Below, in pieces: positions 36,179 through 45,411 of a DNA stretch of 64,000 bases. Both the position numbers and the translations under genes were made by a program. The notes below the pieces were generated by a model, which worked only from the letters and a program-made list of their open reading frames with translations, ran no database searches and was not told where the DNA came from. The stretch lies in contig CAVSUB010000012.1 of the NCBI GenBank assembly GCA_963730995.1, positions 372,001 to 436,000 on the forward strand, read 5' to 3'. Each line of letters opens with the position of its first letter. Position 1 is the first letter of the stretch. The stretch comes from CAVSUB01 sp963730995 (lineage in GTDB: Bacteria > Acidobacteriota > Vicinamibacteria > Vicinamibacterales > 2-12-FULL-66-21).

Positions 36179-36562
36179 TCATCGTCCCCCGGCCCGAAGC
36201 GCCGGCGAGCGCATCAGCGCCCAGAGGGTGAGGGCGGCAATCAATCCGTCGCTCGCGGCGAACAGCAGAAACGATCGAGGGGAGCCTCGAAACGCGTAGT
36301 CGAGAAGGAACGCCGCGGCGCCGGCGCCCTTGAGGAACGGCCCCATCACCCACATATAGCCCCGATACCTGTCGGCATCCCGCCAGGGCAGGTAGTAGCC
36401 GATTCCCACCGACACCAGGAACAGCCCGTTGAGATCCGAAAAGATGGGCGGGCGAGCGGGAGGGACCCCGAAGGTCGACGCGAGGAGATCGGGGGCCAGC
36501 AACAAAAAGGCCCCTACGATCGTGTCGTAGAGGCCCGAGACGAGTGCGATCTTCGACACCAT
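36179..36562 (-). CDS. Small four-helix membrane protein
   Basis: The 127-residue protein has about four hydrophobic helices (VSGLYDTIVGAFLLLAPDLL, LNGLFLVSVGIGYYLPW, PFLKGAGAAAFLLDY, FLLFAASDGLIAALTLWAL). It resembles small bacterial membrane proteins of unknown function. It lies 47 bases upstream of... and in the opposite direction to the permease, which ends 40 bases away. No function inferred. Confidence 0.72.
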   Translation of the reverse strand: MVSKIALVSGLYDTIVGAFLLLAPDLLASTFGVPPARPPIFSDLNGLFLVSVGIGYYLPWRDADRYRGYMWVMGPFLKGAGAAAFLLDYAFRGSPRSFLLFAASDGLIAALTLWALMRSPALRAGGR

Positions 36563-36609
36563 GAGGCCGCATTGTAGCGGCCCCAGGCGTCAGCGTTATG
36601 CCGGCGGAA

Positions 36610-37680
36610 TCAGCGGATCCGCTTCATCTCGCCCTTGTACGTCGTCGTTTCACCCGGCGTGATCAGAACGTCGAACTGCAGCGGTTCGTAGCCTTCCGCC
36701 TTGAGCTCGACCTTGTGTGAGCCGGAGTCGATGCCGAGCTTCTGGAAGGCGCCATCGAAGCTATCGACATCTCCGACGAGATAGCCGTCGATGTAGACCT
36801 GAGCCTCACGCGGCTTGATCTTGAGCTTCAGCGAGCCTTCGTAGCGTGGATCATGGCTGTAGCTGCCGCTGCCGCCGCCACCGGAGGACGGGTCGCCGTA
36901 CCCGTACCCTCCGCCGTAGCCATACCCTCCCCCGTACCCATACCCTCCGCCGTACCCATACCCTCCGCCGTAGCCGGGGTATCCAAAGCCGTACGGGCTC
37001 CAGAACGGATCGTAGAAGTACGCGAGACCGTAGCCGTAACTGCCATACCCGAAGCCGTACGGGTAGTAGCCGTAGTAGTAGCCAGGGATGACATACCCGC
37101 CGTGACCGGTTCCAGGCTGCGGACCAGTCCGCTCGACGGCTTCGCCGACGAACTGACGGCCGTCGCGAGGACGGCTATAGGTCGGGACGGCGCGTTGATC
37201 GCCGTTCGAATCCGCCCCGGACGACGAGCTCGTGGTCGACGATGGACCGCGGGGGCTGCTGCGTGTAGTCCCGCCCTCACCTCCGCCTCCGCCCGACCCT
37301 CGGGGAACGGCGCGGCCAGAGCCGCCGCTGTTTCCGCCGCCGCCATTCCCCCCGCCGTTACCACCGCCACGACGCTGCGGCGCGTACGAAACGGGATCAG
37401 CAGAAGGGGCGCTGGGAGTATAGGACGACGGGGGCGCGCTCGATGAAGGACTCGAGGAAGTGGAGGAGGAACTTCCAGAGCTCCCACCAGCGCTGCCCCC
37501 GCCGCTGTCGCCGCCTCTAGGGACGGCGGAACCCCCACCGCCGCCACCGGATTCGCCACCGCCGCCGCGCGGTTCAGCCGTCCCAGAAGGGGTGCCGCCC
37601 GGTCGCTGTGCCCAGGCCGGCGGCGCTGCCAGCGCGAATGCCGTTGCCAGCGCGACTACAGCAAATTCCTGACGTCTCAT
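36610..37680 (-). CDS. PEGA-domain protein with Gly/Ser and Tyr-Gly repeats
   Basis: The 356-residue protein has a signal peptide (VVALATAFALAAPPAWAQ), a long Gly/Ser/Pro-rich low-complexity region (about 25-190), a Tyr/Gly-rich block with repeated GGYGYG units (about 225-270), and a C-terminal PEGA domain (LKLKIKPREAQVYIDGYLVG, GSHKVELKAEGYEPLQFDV, PGETTTYKGEMKRI). PEGA domains are surface-associated beta modules. I chose the ATG at 37680, which puts the signal peptide first; an upstream start would add 27 unlikely residues. Probably exported to the cell surface; role unknown. Confidence 0.88.
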   Translation of the reverse strand: MRRQEFAVVALATAFALAAPPAWAQRPGGTPSGTAEPRGGGGESGGGGGGSAVPRGGDSGGGSAGGSSGSSSSTSSSPSSSAPPSSYTPSAPSADPVSYAPQRRGGGNGGGNGGGGNSGGSGRAVPRGSGGGGGEGGTTRSSPRGPSSTTSSSSGADSNGDQRAVPTYSRPRDGRQFVGEAVERTGPQPGTGHGGYVIPGYYYGYYPYGFGYGSYGYGLAYFYDPFWSPYGFGYPGYGGGYGYGGGYGYGGGYGYGGGYGYGDPSSGGGGSGSYSHDPRYEGSLKLKIKPREAQVYIDGYLVGDVDSFDGAFQKLGIDSGSHKVELKAEGYEPLQFDVLITPGETTTYKGEMKRIR

Positions 37681-37849
37681 GACGAGGCTCCTCCTGGACC
37701 TGAGACAACTGCAGCAACAGGGTTGCCACGGAGTCACCGCCTCTTTCTGCCCGCAAATCACATTCTACTCCTGCCTGTGGACGGCAGCCGTCTCATTCAG
37801 GGGCCAGTCTCGAGGTGTCAGAGGACAGTCAGCGGCGCAGGGCCCTGGT

Positions 37850-37954
37850 GAACCCTGGAACCCAGAGAACCCCAGAACCCGGAGAACCCAGAACCCGGAG
37901 AACCCAGAACCCGGAGAACCTTAGAACCCTAGAACCCTAGAACCCTAGAACCCC
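37850..37954 (+). repeat. Degenerate GAACCC heptad/octad repeat
   Basis: About fourteen units of GAACCC with 1-3 spacer bases (CTG, CAGA, CGGA, CTA) in short homogeneous runs: AGAACCCGG repeated, then AGAACCCT repeated. It ends 20 bases before the hslV start. The remaining 294-base gap from 37681 shows no gene. Confidence 0.75.
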
Positions 37955-37974
37955 GTGAGATAGACTCGGAAAAA

Positions 37975-38517
37975 GTGGCTTCAACTCACAACTTTCACGC
38001 GACGACGGTCCTGGCGGTTCGGCATCGTGACGAAACCGTCATGGCGAGCGACGGTCAGGTCACCTTCGGCGACACCGTGGTCAAACAGACCGCTCGCAAG
38101 ATCCGCAAGCTGTACAACGATCGCATCCTGGCTGGGTTCGCGGGCTCGGCAGCGGACTCCTTTGCACTGTTCTCGCGCTTCGAATCCAAGCTCGAACAGT
38201 ATCGGGGCAATCTCGAGCGGTCCGCCGTGGAGCTCGCGAAAGACTGGCGCTCCGACCGCATGCTGCGACGCCTCGAGGCCATGCTCATCGTGATGGACGT
38301 CCGGCTGACGTTCCTCCTGTCGGGCAACGGCGATCTGATCGAGCCGGACGACGGGATCATCGCCATCGGGTCGGGAGGCGCGTACGCGCTGGCGGCCGCC
38401 AAGGCGCTGGCCCGGCACACCGACCTCGGCGCGCGTCAAATCGCTCAAGAGTCGATGGCGATTGCCGCGCGCATCTGCATCTACACGAACGACAGCATCA
38501 CGATCGAAGGGCTGTAG
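37975..38517 (+). CDS. hslV: ATP-dependent protease subunit HslV
   Basis: HslV is the proteasome-like peptidase of the HslUV complex. The 180-residue protein has a nine-residue leader (MASTHNFHA) before the TTVLAVRH that should supply the N-terminal catalytic Thr after processing; T10 is then the nucleophile. Family signatures MASDGQVTFGDTVVK, KIRKLYNDRILAGFAGS, ELAKDWRSDRMLRRLEA and IAIGSGGAYA are all present. The GTG at 37975 begins just after a GAACCC repeat array. hslU follows after 6 bases. Confidence 0.95.
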   Translation: MASTHNFHATTVLAVRHRDETVMASDGQVTFGDTVVKQTARKIRKLYNDRILAGFAGSAADSFALFSRFESKLEQYRGNLERSAVELAKDWRSDRMLRRLEAMLIVMDVRLTFLLSGNGDLIEPDDGIIAIGSGGAYALAAAKALARHTDLGARQIAQESMAIAARICIYTNDSITIEGL

Positions 38518-38523
38518 CACCGC

Positions 38524-39906
38524 ATGCCCATTTACCTCTCAGAAACCACCGTCTCGACCTCCGAGTCGCTCACGCCGCGCGAGATCGTCCGCGAGCTGGA
38601 CAAGTACGTCGTCGGGCAGCACCAGGCAAAGCGGGCAGTCGCCATTGCACTGCGGAACCGGACGCGCCGGCAGAAGTTGCCGCCCGAACTGGCCGAGGAC
38701 ATCGCGCCCAAGAACATCCTCATGATCGGACCGACCGGTGTCGGCAAGACCGAGATCGCCCGGCGCCTGGCGCGGCTCGCCCAATCCCCGTTCATCAAGG
38801 TCGAGGCCTCGAAGTTCACGGAGGTCGGGTACGTGGGGCGCGACGTCGAATCGATGGTCCGCGATCTCGCGGAGCTGGCTGTGGACATGGTGAAAGAAGA
38901 GCGGATTGCGGAGGTCCGCGAGAAGGCGCGTCAGTCGGCGGAAGAGCGCGTTCTCGATCTCCTCCTGCCGCCGCTGCCGCCCGCCGCGGAATACGACGAT
39001 CAGGCGGCGTCGATACGTGAGCAGGCGCAGCGGACGCGCGAGAAGCTCCGCGAGCAGCTGCGGGATGGCCGCCTGGATCAGAAGCAGGTCGAGATCGACG
39101 TGCGCGAGAAGACCTTCCCGTCCTTCGAGATCATCGCAGGCTCCTCGGTCGAGGAAGTGGACATCAATGTGAAGGACATGCTGCCGGGCCTGTTTCAGGG
39201 GCGTACCAAGAAGCGCCGCATGCGCGTCCCCGAAGCGCTCGAAGCGCTCGCGCAGGAAGAGGAACAGAAGCTGATCGACATGGAGACGATCGCCCGCTCG
39301 GCGGTGGAGCGGGTGCAGCAGGCCGGCATCATCTTCATCGACGAGATCGACAAGGTGGCGGGACGCGAGGGGGGTCAGGGGCCAGACGTCAGCCGCGAAG
39401 GCGTGCAGCGGGACATTCTTCCGATCGTCGAAGGCACGACAGTGAACACGAAGTACGGAATGGTCAGGACGGATCACATCCTGTTCATCGCCGCCGGCGC
39501 GTTTCACGTGTCGAAGCCGTCAGACCTGATCCCCGAGCTCCAGGGCCGCTTTCCAATCCGCGTCGAGCTCGAGCCGCTGGGCCGCGAGGATTTCGTGCGC
39601 ATCCTCACCGAGCCCAAGAGTGCGCTGATCAAGCAGTACACCGCCCTCCTCTCGACCGAGGGCCTGACGCTCCGCTTCACGGATGGCGCGATCGGGCGCA
39701 TCGCCGATTTCGCGACGCTCGTGAACGAACGCACGGAGAACATCGGAGCACGCCGGCTGCACACGGTCATGGAAAAGCTGCTCGACGAGGTGTCGTTCGA
39801 GGCGCCGGACATGTCAGAGCGGTCCGTCACCATAGACGAAGCCTACGTCGACCGCATGCTCGCCGAGATCGTCCGCAACGAAGATCTGTCGCGCTACGTC
39901 CTGTGA
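38524..39906 (+). CDS. hslU: ATP-dependent protease ATPase subunit HslU
   Basis: HslU is the AAA+ unfoldase of HslUV. The 460-residue protein has Walker A IGPTGVGKTEIARRL (about residue 67), the family YVGRDVESMVRDL, the inserted I-domain (about 120-250), Walker B GIIFIDEIDK, and the C-terminal DLSRYVL tail that docks into HslV. In the same operon as hslV. Its TGA overlaps a GTG start of the next gene (GTGA, 39903-39906). Confidence 0.97.
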   Translation: MPIYLSETTVSTSESLTPREIVRELDKYVVGQHQAKRAVAIALRNRTRRQKLPPELAEDIAPKNILMIGPTGVGKTEIARRLARLAQSPFIKVEASKFTEVGYVGRDVESMVRDLAELAVDMVKEERIAEVREKARQSAEERVLDLLLPPLPPAAEYDDQAASIREQAQRTREKLREQLRDGRLDQKQVEIDVREKTFPSFEIIAGSSVEEVDINVKDMLPGLFQGRTKKRRMRVPEALEALAQEEEQKLIDMETIARSAVERVQQAGIIFIDEIDKVAGREGGQGPDVSREGVQRDILPIVEGTTVNTKYGMVRTDHILFIAAGAFHVSKPSDLIPELQGRFPIRVELEPLGREDFVRILTEPKSALIKQYTALLSTEGLTLRFTDGAIGRIADFATLVNERTENIGARRLHTVMEKLLDEVSFEAPDMSERSVTIDEAYVDRMLAEIVRNEDLSRYVL

Positions 39907-41346
39907 CGCAGATGACGGTCCGGTCAAGCGTCCGCGGAGGACGAGCGCGGCGCGTGGTCATGGTCGTCGCTTTCGTCGCCCTGGCCGCATGCGGCAAGAA
40001 GGGACCGCCGCTCGCGCCGCTCCGGCTCATACCCGGCCAGGTGTCGGACCTGACCGTGCGGCGTGTCGGTCCTGAGGTGCAGTTGCGGTTCAAGCTGCCG
40101 ACATCGAACGCGAATGGGCCTGGCCGCATCGACCTCGATCACGTGGAGATCTATGCCGTGACCGTCGCACCCGGGAGCGTCACTCCTCCAAATCGCGATC
40201 TGCTGACGAAGACCTATCTGGTGGGAACGATTCCGGTCAAGCCGCTGCCGCTCGAAGGAGAGGACCAACCGGTAGAAGGGGTTCCCCCCGATACCCGTCC
40301 GAGTCCCGGCGACGAAGTCTCGTTCGTCGAGGAACTGACCGAAGCCCGGATGACGCCGGCTCCCCTGCCGAAGGCCCCATTGCCTCCCGTGGCGGTGCCG
40401 GCTTTGCCGCCAATCACGCCGCTATCGGGCGACGTTCCACTCCCCGGCGTCCTGCATGTGCCGGCGACGACGACTGTCCCTCCGGTGCCGGCGCTGCCGG
40501 AGCCGTCACCTGCCGGCGCCCCTCCGGCAACGACCGTTGCCGGGACGTCACCTCCGGCGCCAGCGGCGGCCGCTCCCGTAGCCGCACCACCAGCTGCTCC
40601 GGTGCAGACCGCCACCGTTCGCATTTATGCGCTGCGTGGGGTGTCGGCGAAGGGCCGCGCCGGCCAGCCATCGGCGCGCGTGACGATCCCTCTCGTCCCG
40701 CCGCCACCACCACCGGCGTCGGTGAAGACGACATTCACTGAGAAAGCGGTCGTGGTCGAGTGGACGCCGCCCGCGAGTGAGCGCACTGGCACGGCGCTCA
40801 CGTTCAATGTCTATCGTGCGGGCACGAAGCCAGCGGCGGATGCGTCACCCCCGCAGGCTGCCAAGCCTGCCGCGGGGCAGGCGCCGCCGAAGCCCGAGAT
40901 GCCGCTGAATTCCGCTCCGCTGGCGGCGACGAGGTTCGAGGTTGCGGGGCTGGACGTCGGAGCCGAGCAGTGCTTCGCCATCCGAAGCGTCGAGCTCGTA
41001 CAGAACGTGCCGGTCGAAGGTGACGCCGTCAAAGGCGGAGTGCGTCACGCCGAAGGACATTTTCCCCCCGGCGGCGCCTCAAGGTCTGAGCCTTCTGCTC
41101 CTGGATGGCGCGATCGAGCTGGTATGGGACGCCAGCACCGAGGCCGACTTTGCCGGATACACGGTCTTGCGTGCTGACGCGCCCGATGGCACACTGCGAC
41201 CTCTGGTGCCGTCTCCTATCCGTGAAACCACTTTCCGCGACACCACCGTCAAGTCGGGGGCGCGCTACGCGTACGCCATTGTTGCGGTAGATCGTTCGGG
41301 CAATGCGAGTCCGCCGTCCGCTCGCGTCGAGGGAACCGCCCGATGA
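39903..41346 (+). CDS. Lipoprotein with fibronectin type III-like domains, +1 frameshift
   Basis: A signal with lipobox (VVAFVALAACGKKGPPLAPLR) resembles small LptM/YifL-type starts. Then come a Fn3-like region (VSDLTVRRVGPEVQLRFKLP), a long Pro/Ala-rich spacer (about 120-220), another Fn3-like domain (VKTTFTEKAVVVEWTPPASE) and a third (LSLLLLDGAIELVWDASTEA, SGARYAYAIVAVDRSGN). The last is in the next frame: one A too many in AAA at 41031-41033 breaks it, and removal joins VKAECVTPKD. Restored length is about 480. It starts at GTG 39903, overlapping hslU, or ATG 39912. Likely an envelope protein; binding partner unknown. Confidence 0.8.
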
Positions 41347-41557
41347 AAGCGTTTTGCCGGATCGAGCGCGAAAGCCGGCCGCGTCAGGGTGCCGGGGAGG
41401 CAGAGTCGGAGAGCTGACGAATCCCGTAGGTCTTGCCGTTGCCGAAGGGCGGCGGTGAGGCCCGGTGAGAAAAGACGGCGGAGGTTGAAAGCCCCGCCCG
41501 GCGTGTCCATGTAGGGGACGAGCCGTTCAGGCGGGTCCATCTCGAGAGGAGTAAGAC

Positions 41558-42211
41558 ATGAAGATTTTCATCGACTCCGGGAATCTCAAGGAGATCGAAG
41601 CACTCGTGCCGCTCGGCATCATCGATGGCATCACCACCAATCCGACGCTGCTCGCGAAGGAAGGCGGCGACTATCGCTCCATCCTCAAGAAGATTTGCCA
41701 GATTGTGAAGGGGCCGACGAGCGCAGAGGTGGTTGCCACCGACGCCGAAGGCATGATCCGCGAGGGGCGCGATCTCGCCACCATCGACGAGCACATCGTC
41801 GTCAAAGTGCCCTTTACGCGCGAGGGCGTCAAGGCCTGCAAGGCTCTCTCCTCCGAGGGCAAGCGGGTGAACGTCACGCTGATCTTCTCGCCGACGCAAG
41901 CGTTGTTTGCCGCGAAAGTGGGCGCGACGTTTGTGAGCCCGTTCGTCGGGCGCCTGGACGACATTGCGACGTCCGGCATGGGCCTCATTCAGGAGATCGT
42001 CGAGATCTTCGAGAACTTTCAGTTCCCGACAGAAGTGCTCGTCGCCTCGACTCGAAATCCACTGCACCTGGTCGAGGCCGCTCGAATGGGCGCGGACATC
42101 TGCACCTGTCCGGCGGCGCTGATCGAGCAGTGCTTCAAGCATCCGCTCACGGACATCGGCCTCGAACGATTCCTGAAGGACTGGGAGAAGGCACAGGCGG
42201 CCCGGGTCTGA
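41558..42211 (+). CDS. Transaldolase (fructose-6-phosphate aldolase-like)
   Basis: The 217-residue protein is of the short class I transaldolase type. It starts MKIFIDSGNLKEIEALVPLG, has GITTNPTLLAKEG, the Schiff-base Lys in IVVKVPFTREG (near residue 86), VNVTLIFSPTQALFAAKVGA, FVSPFVGRLDD and VLVASTRNP. It would act in the pentose phosphate pathway. A good GAGGAG ribosome site precedes the ATG. Its stop overlaps the next gene's start (TGATG), so it is coupled to the carboxylase genes. Transaldolase versus fructose-6-phosphate aldolase activity cannot be separated here. Confidence 0.92.
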   Translation: MKIFIDSGNLKEIEALVPLGIIDGITTNPTLLAKEGGDYRSILKKICQIVKGPTSAEVVATDAEGMIREGRDLATIDEHIVVKVPFTREGVKACKALSSEGKRVNVTLIFSPTQALFAAKVGATFVSPFVGRLDDIATSGMGLIQEIVEIFENFQFPTEVLVASTRNPLHLVEAARMGADICTCPAALIEQCFKHPLTDIGLERFLKDWEKAQAARV

Positions 42212-43740
42212 TGGACTTCGAGGAACTGGAGCGCCGGGCCGAGCTCGGCGGCGGAGAGGACCGCCTTCGCCGCCAGCACGACGCCGGCAAGCTGACGGCG
42301 CGCGAACGAATTGATTTGCTGTTCGACGCCGGCAGCTTCCAGGAGGTGGACAAGCTCGTTACCCATCGCTGCCGCGACTTCGGCATGGAGGAGCAAATCG
42401 TGCCCGGCGACGGCGTGGTTGCCGGCCACGGCCGTATCGATGGGCGGCCCGTCTACGCCTTCGCGCAGGACTTCACCGTCTTCGGCGGATCGCTCTCCGA
42501 AACCAACGCCGCGAAGATCGTCAAGATCATGGATCTTGCGCTCAAGATGGGCGCTCCCGTGGTCGGGCTGAACGATTCGGGCGGTGCGCGCATTCAGGAA
42601 GGCGTGCTCTCCCTCGGCGGCTACGCGGACATCTTTCTCCGTAACACGCTGGCTTCGGGGGTCATCCCGCAGATCTCCGCGATCATGGGGCCCTGCGCCG
42701 GCGGCGCGGTCTACTCGCCGGCGATCACCGACTTCAACGTCATGGTCGAGGGCACGAGCTACATGTTCGTGACGGGGCCGGACGTGATCCGGACGGTCAC
42801 ACACGAGGACGTGACGAAGGAGCAACTCGGGGGCGCGCACACCCACAACGAGATCAGCGGCGTTGCGCACTTTGCCGTGCCCGGCGATCGCGAGTGCCTT
42901 CGGCTCATCCGCGATCTGCTGTCGTATCTTCCGAGCAACAACGTCGATGAGCCCCCTCGTCGATCGACAGTCGATCCCGTCAACCGTGAAGACGAAGCGC
43001 TCGACAGCCTCGTTCCGGAATCACCGAATCAGCCGTACGACATGCACGACCTCGTGCACGCCGTTGCAGACGACGGGGAGTTCCTGGAGGTGCACCAGCA
43101 CTTCGCGCGGAATCTGATCGTCGGGTTTGCGCATCTGGGCGGCCGCAGCGTCGGCATCGTCGCGAACCAGCCGGCACACCTCGCGGGCACGCTCGACATA
43201 GACGCGTCGGTCAAAGGCGCGCGGTTCGTGCGGTTCTGCGACGCCTTCAACATTCCGCTCGTCACGTTCGAGGACGTCCCCGGCTTTCTCCCTGGCACCC
43301 GGCAGGAGTACGGCGGAATCATCCGGCACGGCGCCAAGCTCCTCTTCGCGTTTGCCGAGGCGACGGTGCCGAAGCTGACCGTGATTACGCGCAAGGCGTA
43401 CGGCGGTGCCTACTGCGTCATGGCGAGCAAGCACATTCGTACCGACGTCAACTTCGCGTGGCCTTCAGCCGAGATCGCCGTGATGGGACCGGAGGGCGCT
43501 GTGAACGTGCTCTACCGTCGTGAGCTGGAATCCGCGGAGGATCCCGCGGCTCAACGGGCCTTGAGGGTCGCCGAGTTCCGTGAGAAGTTCGCAAATCCGT
43601 ACATCGCGGCTTCACGCGGATTCGTCGACGCCGTCATCAGGCCGCGCGAGACGCGCGCGCGCCTCATCGCGGCGCTCGCGACGCTTGCCACGAAGCGGGA
43701 CCGCAACCCGCCGAAGAAGCACGGCAACATCCCACTGTAA
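42211..43740 (+). CDS. Acyl-CoA carboxylase carboxyltransferase subunit (propionyl-CoA type)
   Basis: The 509-residue protein is the beta subunit that moves CO2 from carboxybiotin to acyl-CoA. It has the two crotonase-like halves with GLNDSGGARIQEGV, IMGPCAGGAVYSPAITDF, VARGTSYMF-like EGTSYMFVTGPDV, THNEISGVAHF, FVRFCDAFNIPLVTFEDVPGF, ITRKAYGGAYCVMASKHI and GPEGAVNVLYR. The closest known types are propionyl/methylmalonyl-CoA carboxylases. Start ATG 42211 overlaps the transaldolase stop. Followed at 49 bases by the biotin carboxylase. Confidence 0.95.
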   Translation: MDFEELERRAELGGGEDRLRRQHDAGKLTARERIDLLFDAGSFQEVDKLVTHRCRDFGMEEQIVPGDGVVAGHGRIDGRPVYAFAQDFTVFGGSLSETNAAKIVKIMDLALKMGAPVVGLNDSGGARIQEGVLSLGGYADIFLRNTLASGVIPQISAIMGPCAGGAVYSPAITDFNVMVEGTSYMFVTGPDVIRTVTHEDVTKEQLGGAHTHNEISGVAHFAVPGDRECLRLIRDLLSYLPSNNVDEPPRRSTVDPVNREDEALDSLVPESPNQPYDMHDLVHAVADDGEFLEVHQHFARNLIVGFAHLGGRSVGIVANQPAHLAGTLDIDASVKGARFVRFCDAFNIPLVTFEDVPGFLPGTRQEYGGIIRHGAKLLFAFAEATVPKLTVITRKAYGGAYCVMASKHIRTDVNFAWPSAEIAVMGPEGAVNVLYRRELESAEDPAAQRALRVAEFREKFANPYIAASRGFVDAVIRPRETRARLIAALATLATKRDRNPPKKHGNIPL

Positions 43741-43789
43741 TGTACAATCGCTCAACCAGTTAGCGCCTTCCTCGGGTCCTGCGGCTTTC

Positions 43790-45307
43790 ATGAAAATCCT
43801 GATCGCCAACCGCGGCGAGATCGCTGTTCGAATCGTGCGCGCGTGCCGCGAGATGGGCCTCCGAACAGTTGCCGTGTACTCCGACTGCGATCGCCTCGCC
43901 CGCCACGTGCGCGAGGCGGACCAGGCGCTGCACGTCGGACCCAGCGAGGCCGCGGGAAGCTACCTGCGGATCGACGGGATCATCGACGCCGCGCGGCGGT
44001 CCGGCGCGGACGCGATCCATCCCGGCTACGGTTTCCTGGCCGAGAATGCGAGCTTCGCCAGGGCGTGTCAGGACGCCGGCCTGATCTTCATCGGTCCGTC
44101 CGCCGACGTCATCGCGATGATGGGGAGCAAGACCGCCGCGCGCACCGCGGCGATCCGGGCGGGTGTTCCGGTCGTGCCGGGCACCGAAGAGCCTTTCGAC
44201 GCGCTCGCGCCCGATGACGTCATCGCCGGGACGGCCTCGAAGATTGGTTACCCCGTCGTCGTCAAAGCCGTTGCCGGCGGTGGTGGCAAGGGCATGCGCG
44301 TTGTCGAAGCGCCCGAGGACCTTCGAGCCGCCATCCGATCCGCGCGGTCAGAAGCGGGGACGGCATTCGGCGACACGAGCGTCTATCTCGAGCGACGAAT
44401 CGCCCGTCCCAGGCACATCGAGATCCAGCTTCTCGGCGATCACCACGGCTGCGTCGTGCCTTTCGTCGAGCGAGAGTGTTCGATCCAGCGGCGCCATCAG
44501 AAGGTCGTCGAAGAATCGCCTTCGATCGTGGTCGGCGCGGCGCTGCGCGGGCGGATGGCCGCGGCAGCCGCGGCGGTGGCGCGGTCGGTCGGCTACACGA
44601 ATGCCGGTACCATTGAGTTCCTCCTCGACGAAGACGGCTCGTTCTACTTTCTGGAGATGAACACCCGGCTCCAGGTCGAGCACCCGGTGACGGAAATGGT
44701 GACGAGCGTGGACCTGGTGCAGTGGCAGATTCGGATCGCACGGGGCGAAGCCCTCGACCTCGATCCCGAGAGAGCGCTTGCCGCCCACGGCCACGCCATC
44801 GAGTGCCGCATCTACGCCGAGGATCCTGATCAGGGCTTCCTGCCGTCGCCCGGTCTGATCCGCGGCCTCCGGCCCGCGTCGGGTCCGGGTGTTCGAGACG
44901 ACGGGGGCGTGACAGCGGGATACGAGGTGCCCGTCTACTACGACTCGATGATCGCAAAGCTCATCGCCTGGGGGGAAGATCGCCCGTCGGCGATTGCGCG
45001 AATGTCGCGCGCGCTGCGCGAGTACCAGGTGCTCGGCATTCGCACGACGATTCCGTTCTTCCAGTGGCTGATGGATCGCCCTGAGTATCGCGAAGGGCGG
45101 TACGATACGACGTACCTCGATCGGCTCCTCGAGGAGCGGCGTGGGGAGAGTTTCACCGAACTGGATCCGCGAACCGAAGAGCTGATGGCGCTGGCCGCAG
45201 GACTCGACGCGTATTTCCGGGCCTCCGAATCAGGCTCCGTCGGGACGACGAACGAGACGCCGAGCCAGTGGCTGCGCGCCGCCCGAACAGACGCGCTGCG
45301 GGAATGA
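43790..45307 (+). CDS. accC: Biotin carboxylase subunit of acyl-CoA carboxylase
   Basis: The 505-residue protein carboxylates biotin with ATP and bicarbonate. It begins MKILIANRGEIAVRIVRACREMG, has IHPGYGFLAENASFA, the ATP-grasp KAVAGGGGKGMRVVE, ERECSIQRRHQKVVEE, LEMNTRLQVEHPVTEMV and a C-terminal GYEVPVYYDSMIAKLIAWG. The ATG at 43790 is the family start. Together with the carboxyltransferase before and the biotin carrier after, it forms a complete three-part carboxylase. A GC-rich repeat lies between it and the carrier gene. Confidence 0.95.
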   Translation: MKILIANRGEIAVRIVRACREMGLRTVAVYSDCDRLARHVREADQALHVGPSEAAGSYLRIDGIIDAARRSGADAIHPGYGFLAENASFARACQDAGLIFIGPSADVIAMMGSKTAARTAAIRAGVPVVPGTEEPFDALAPDDVIAGTASKIGYPVVVKAVAGGGGKGMRVVEAPEDLRAAIRSARSEAGTAFGDTSVYLERRIARPRHIEIQLLGDHHGCVVPFVERECSIQRRHQKVVEESPSIVVGAALRGRMAAAAAAVARSVGYTNAGTIEFLLDEDGSFYFLEMNTRLQVEHPVTEMVTSVDLVQWQIRIARGEALDLDPERALAAHGHAIECRIYAEDPDQGFLPSPGLIRGLRPASGPGVRDDGGVTAGYEVPVYYDSMIAKLIAWGEDRPSAIARMSRALREYQVLGIRTTIPFFQWLMDRPEYREGRYDTTYLDRLLEERRGESFTELDPRTEELMALAAGLDAYFRASESGSVGTTNETPSQWLRAARTDALRE

Positions 45308-45314
45308 ACGACTA

Positions 45315-45406
45315 GGCGCGCCACGGGCGCGCCCCGCCGGAGCGGCGCGGGGCGTGGGGCCCCCGCGAGCGACGGCGCGGGGGGGCCGGCGGGGCGAAGC
45401 CCCCGG
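45315..45406. repeat. 95-bp GC-rich palindromic repeat, copy C (inverted)
   Basis: Inverse of 25094-25187: GGCGCGCC first, GGGGCGAAGCCCCCGG last. It fills the 104-base gap between biotin carboxylase and biotin carrier genes and ends 5 bases before the carrier ATG, covering the place of a normal ribosome site. Confidence 0.75.
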
Positions 45407-45411
45407 TCTGA

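Noticed and set aside
37850..37954. CRISPR or direct-repeat origin
   Set aside because: Units of 8-10 bases with 1-3 base spacers are a degenerate microsatellite; no DnaA boxes or rep gene.
39903..41346. Programmed frameshift in the Fn3 lipoprotein
   Set aside because: No slippery heptamer, stem or rare codon context; seven other genes-level breaks share the same +1 direction, which fits assembly error better.
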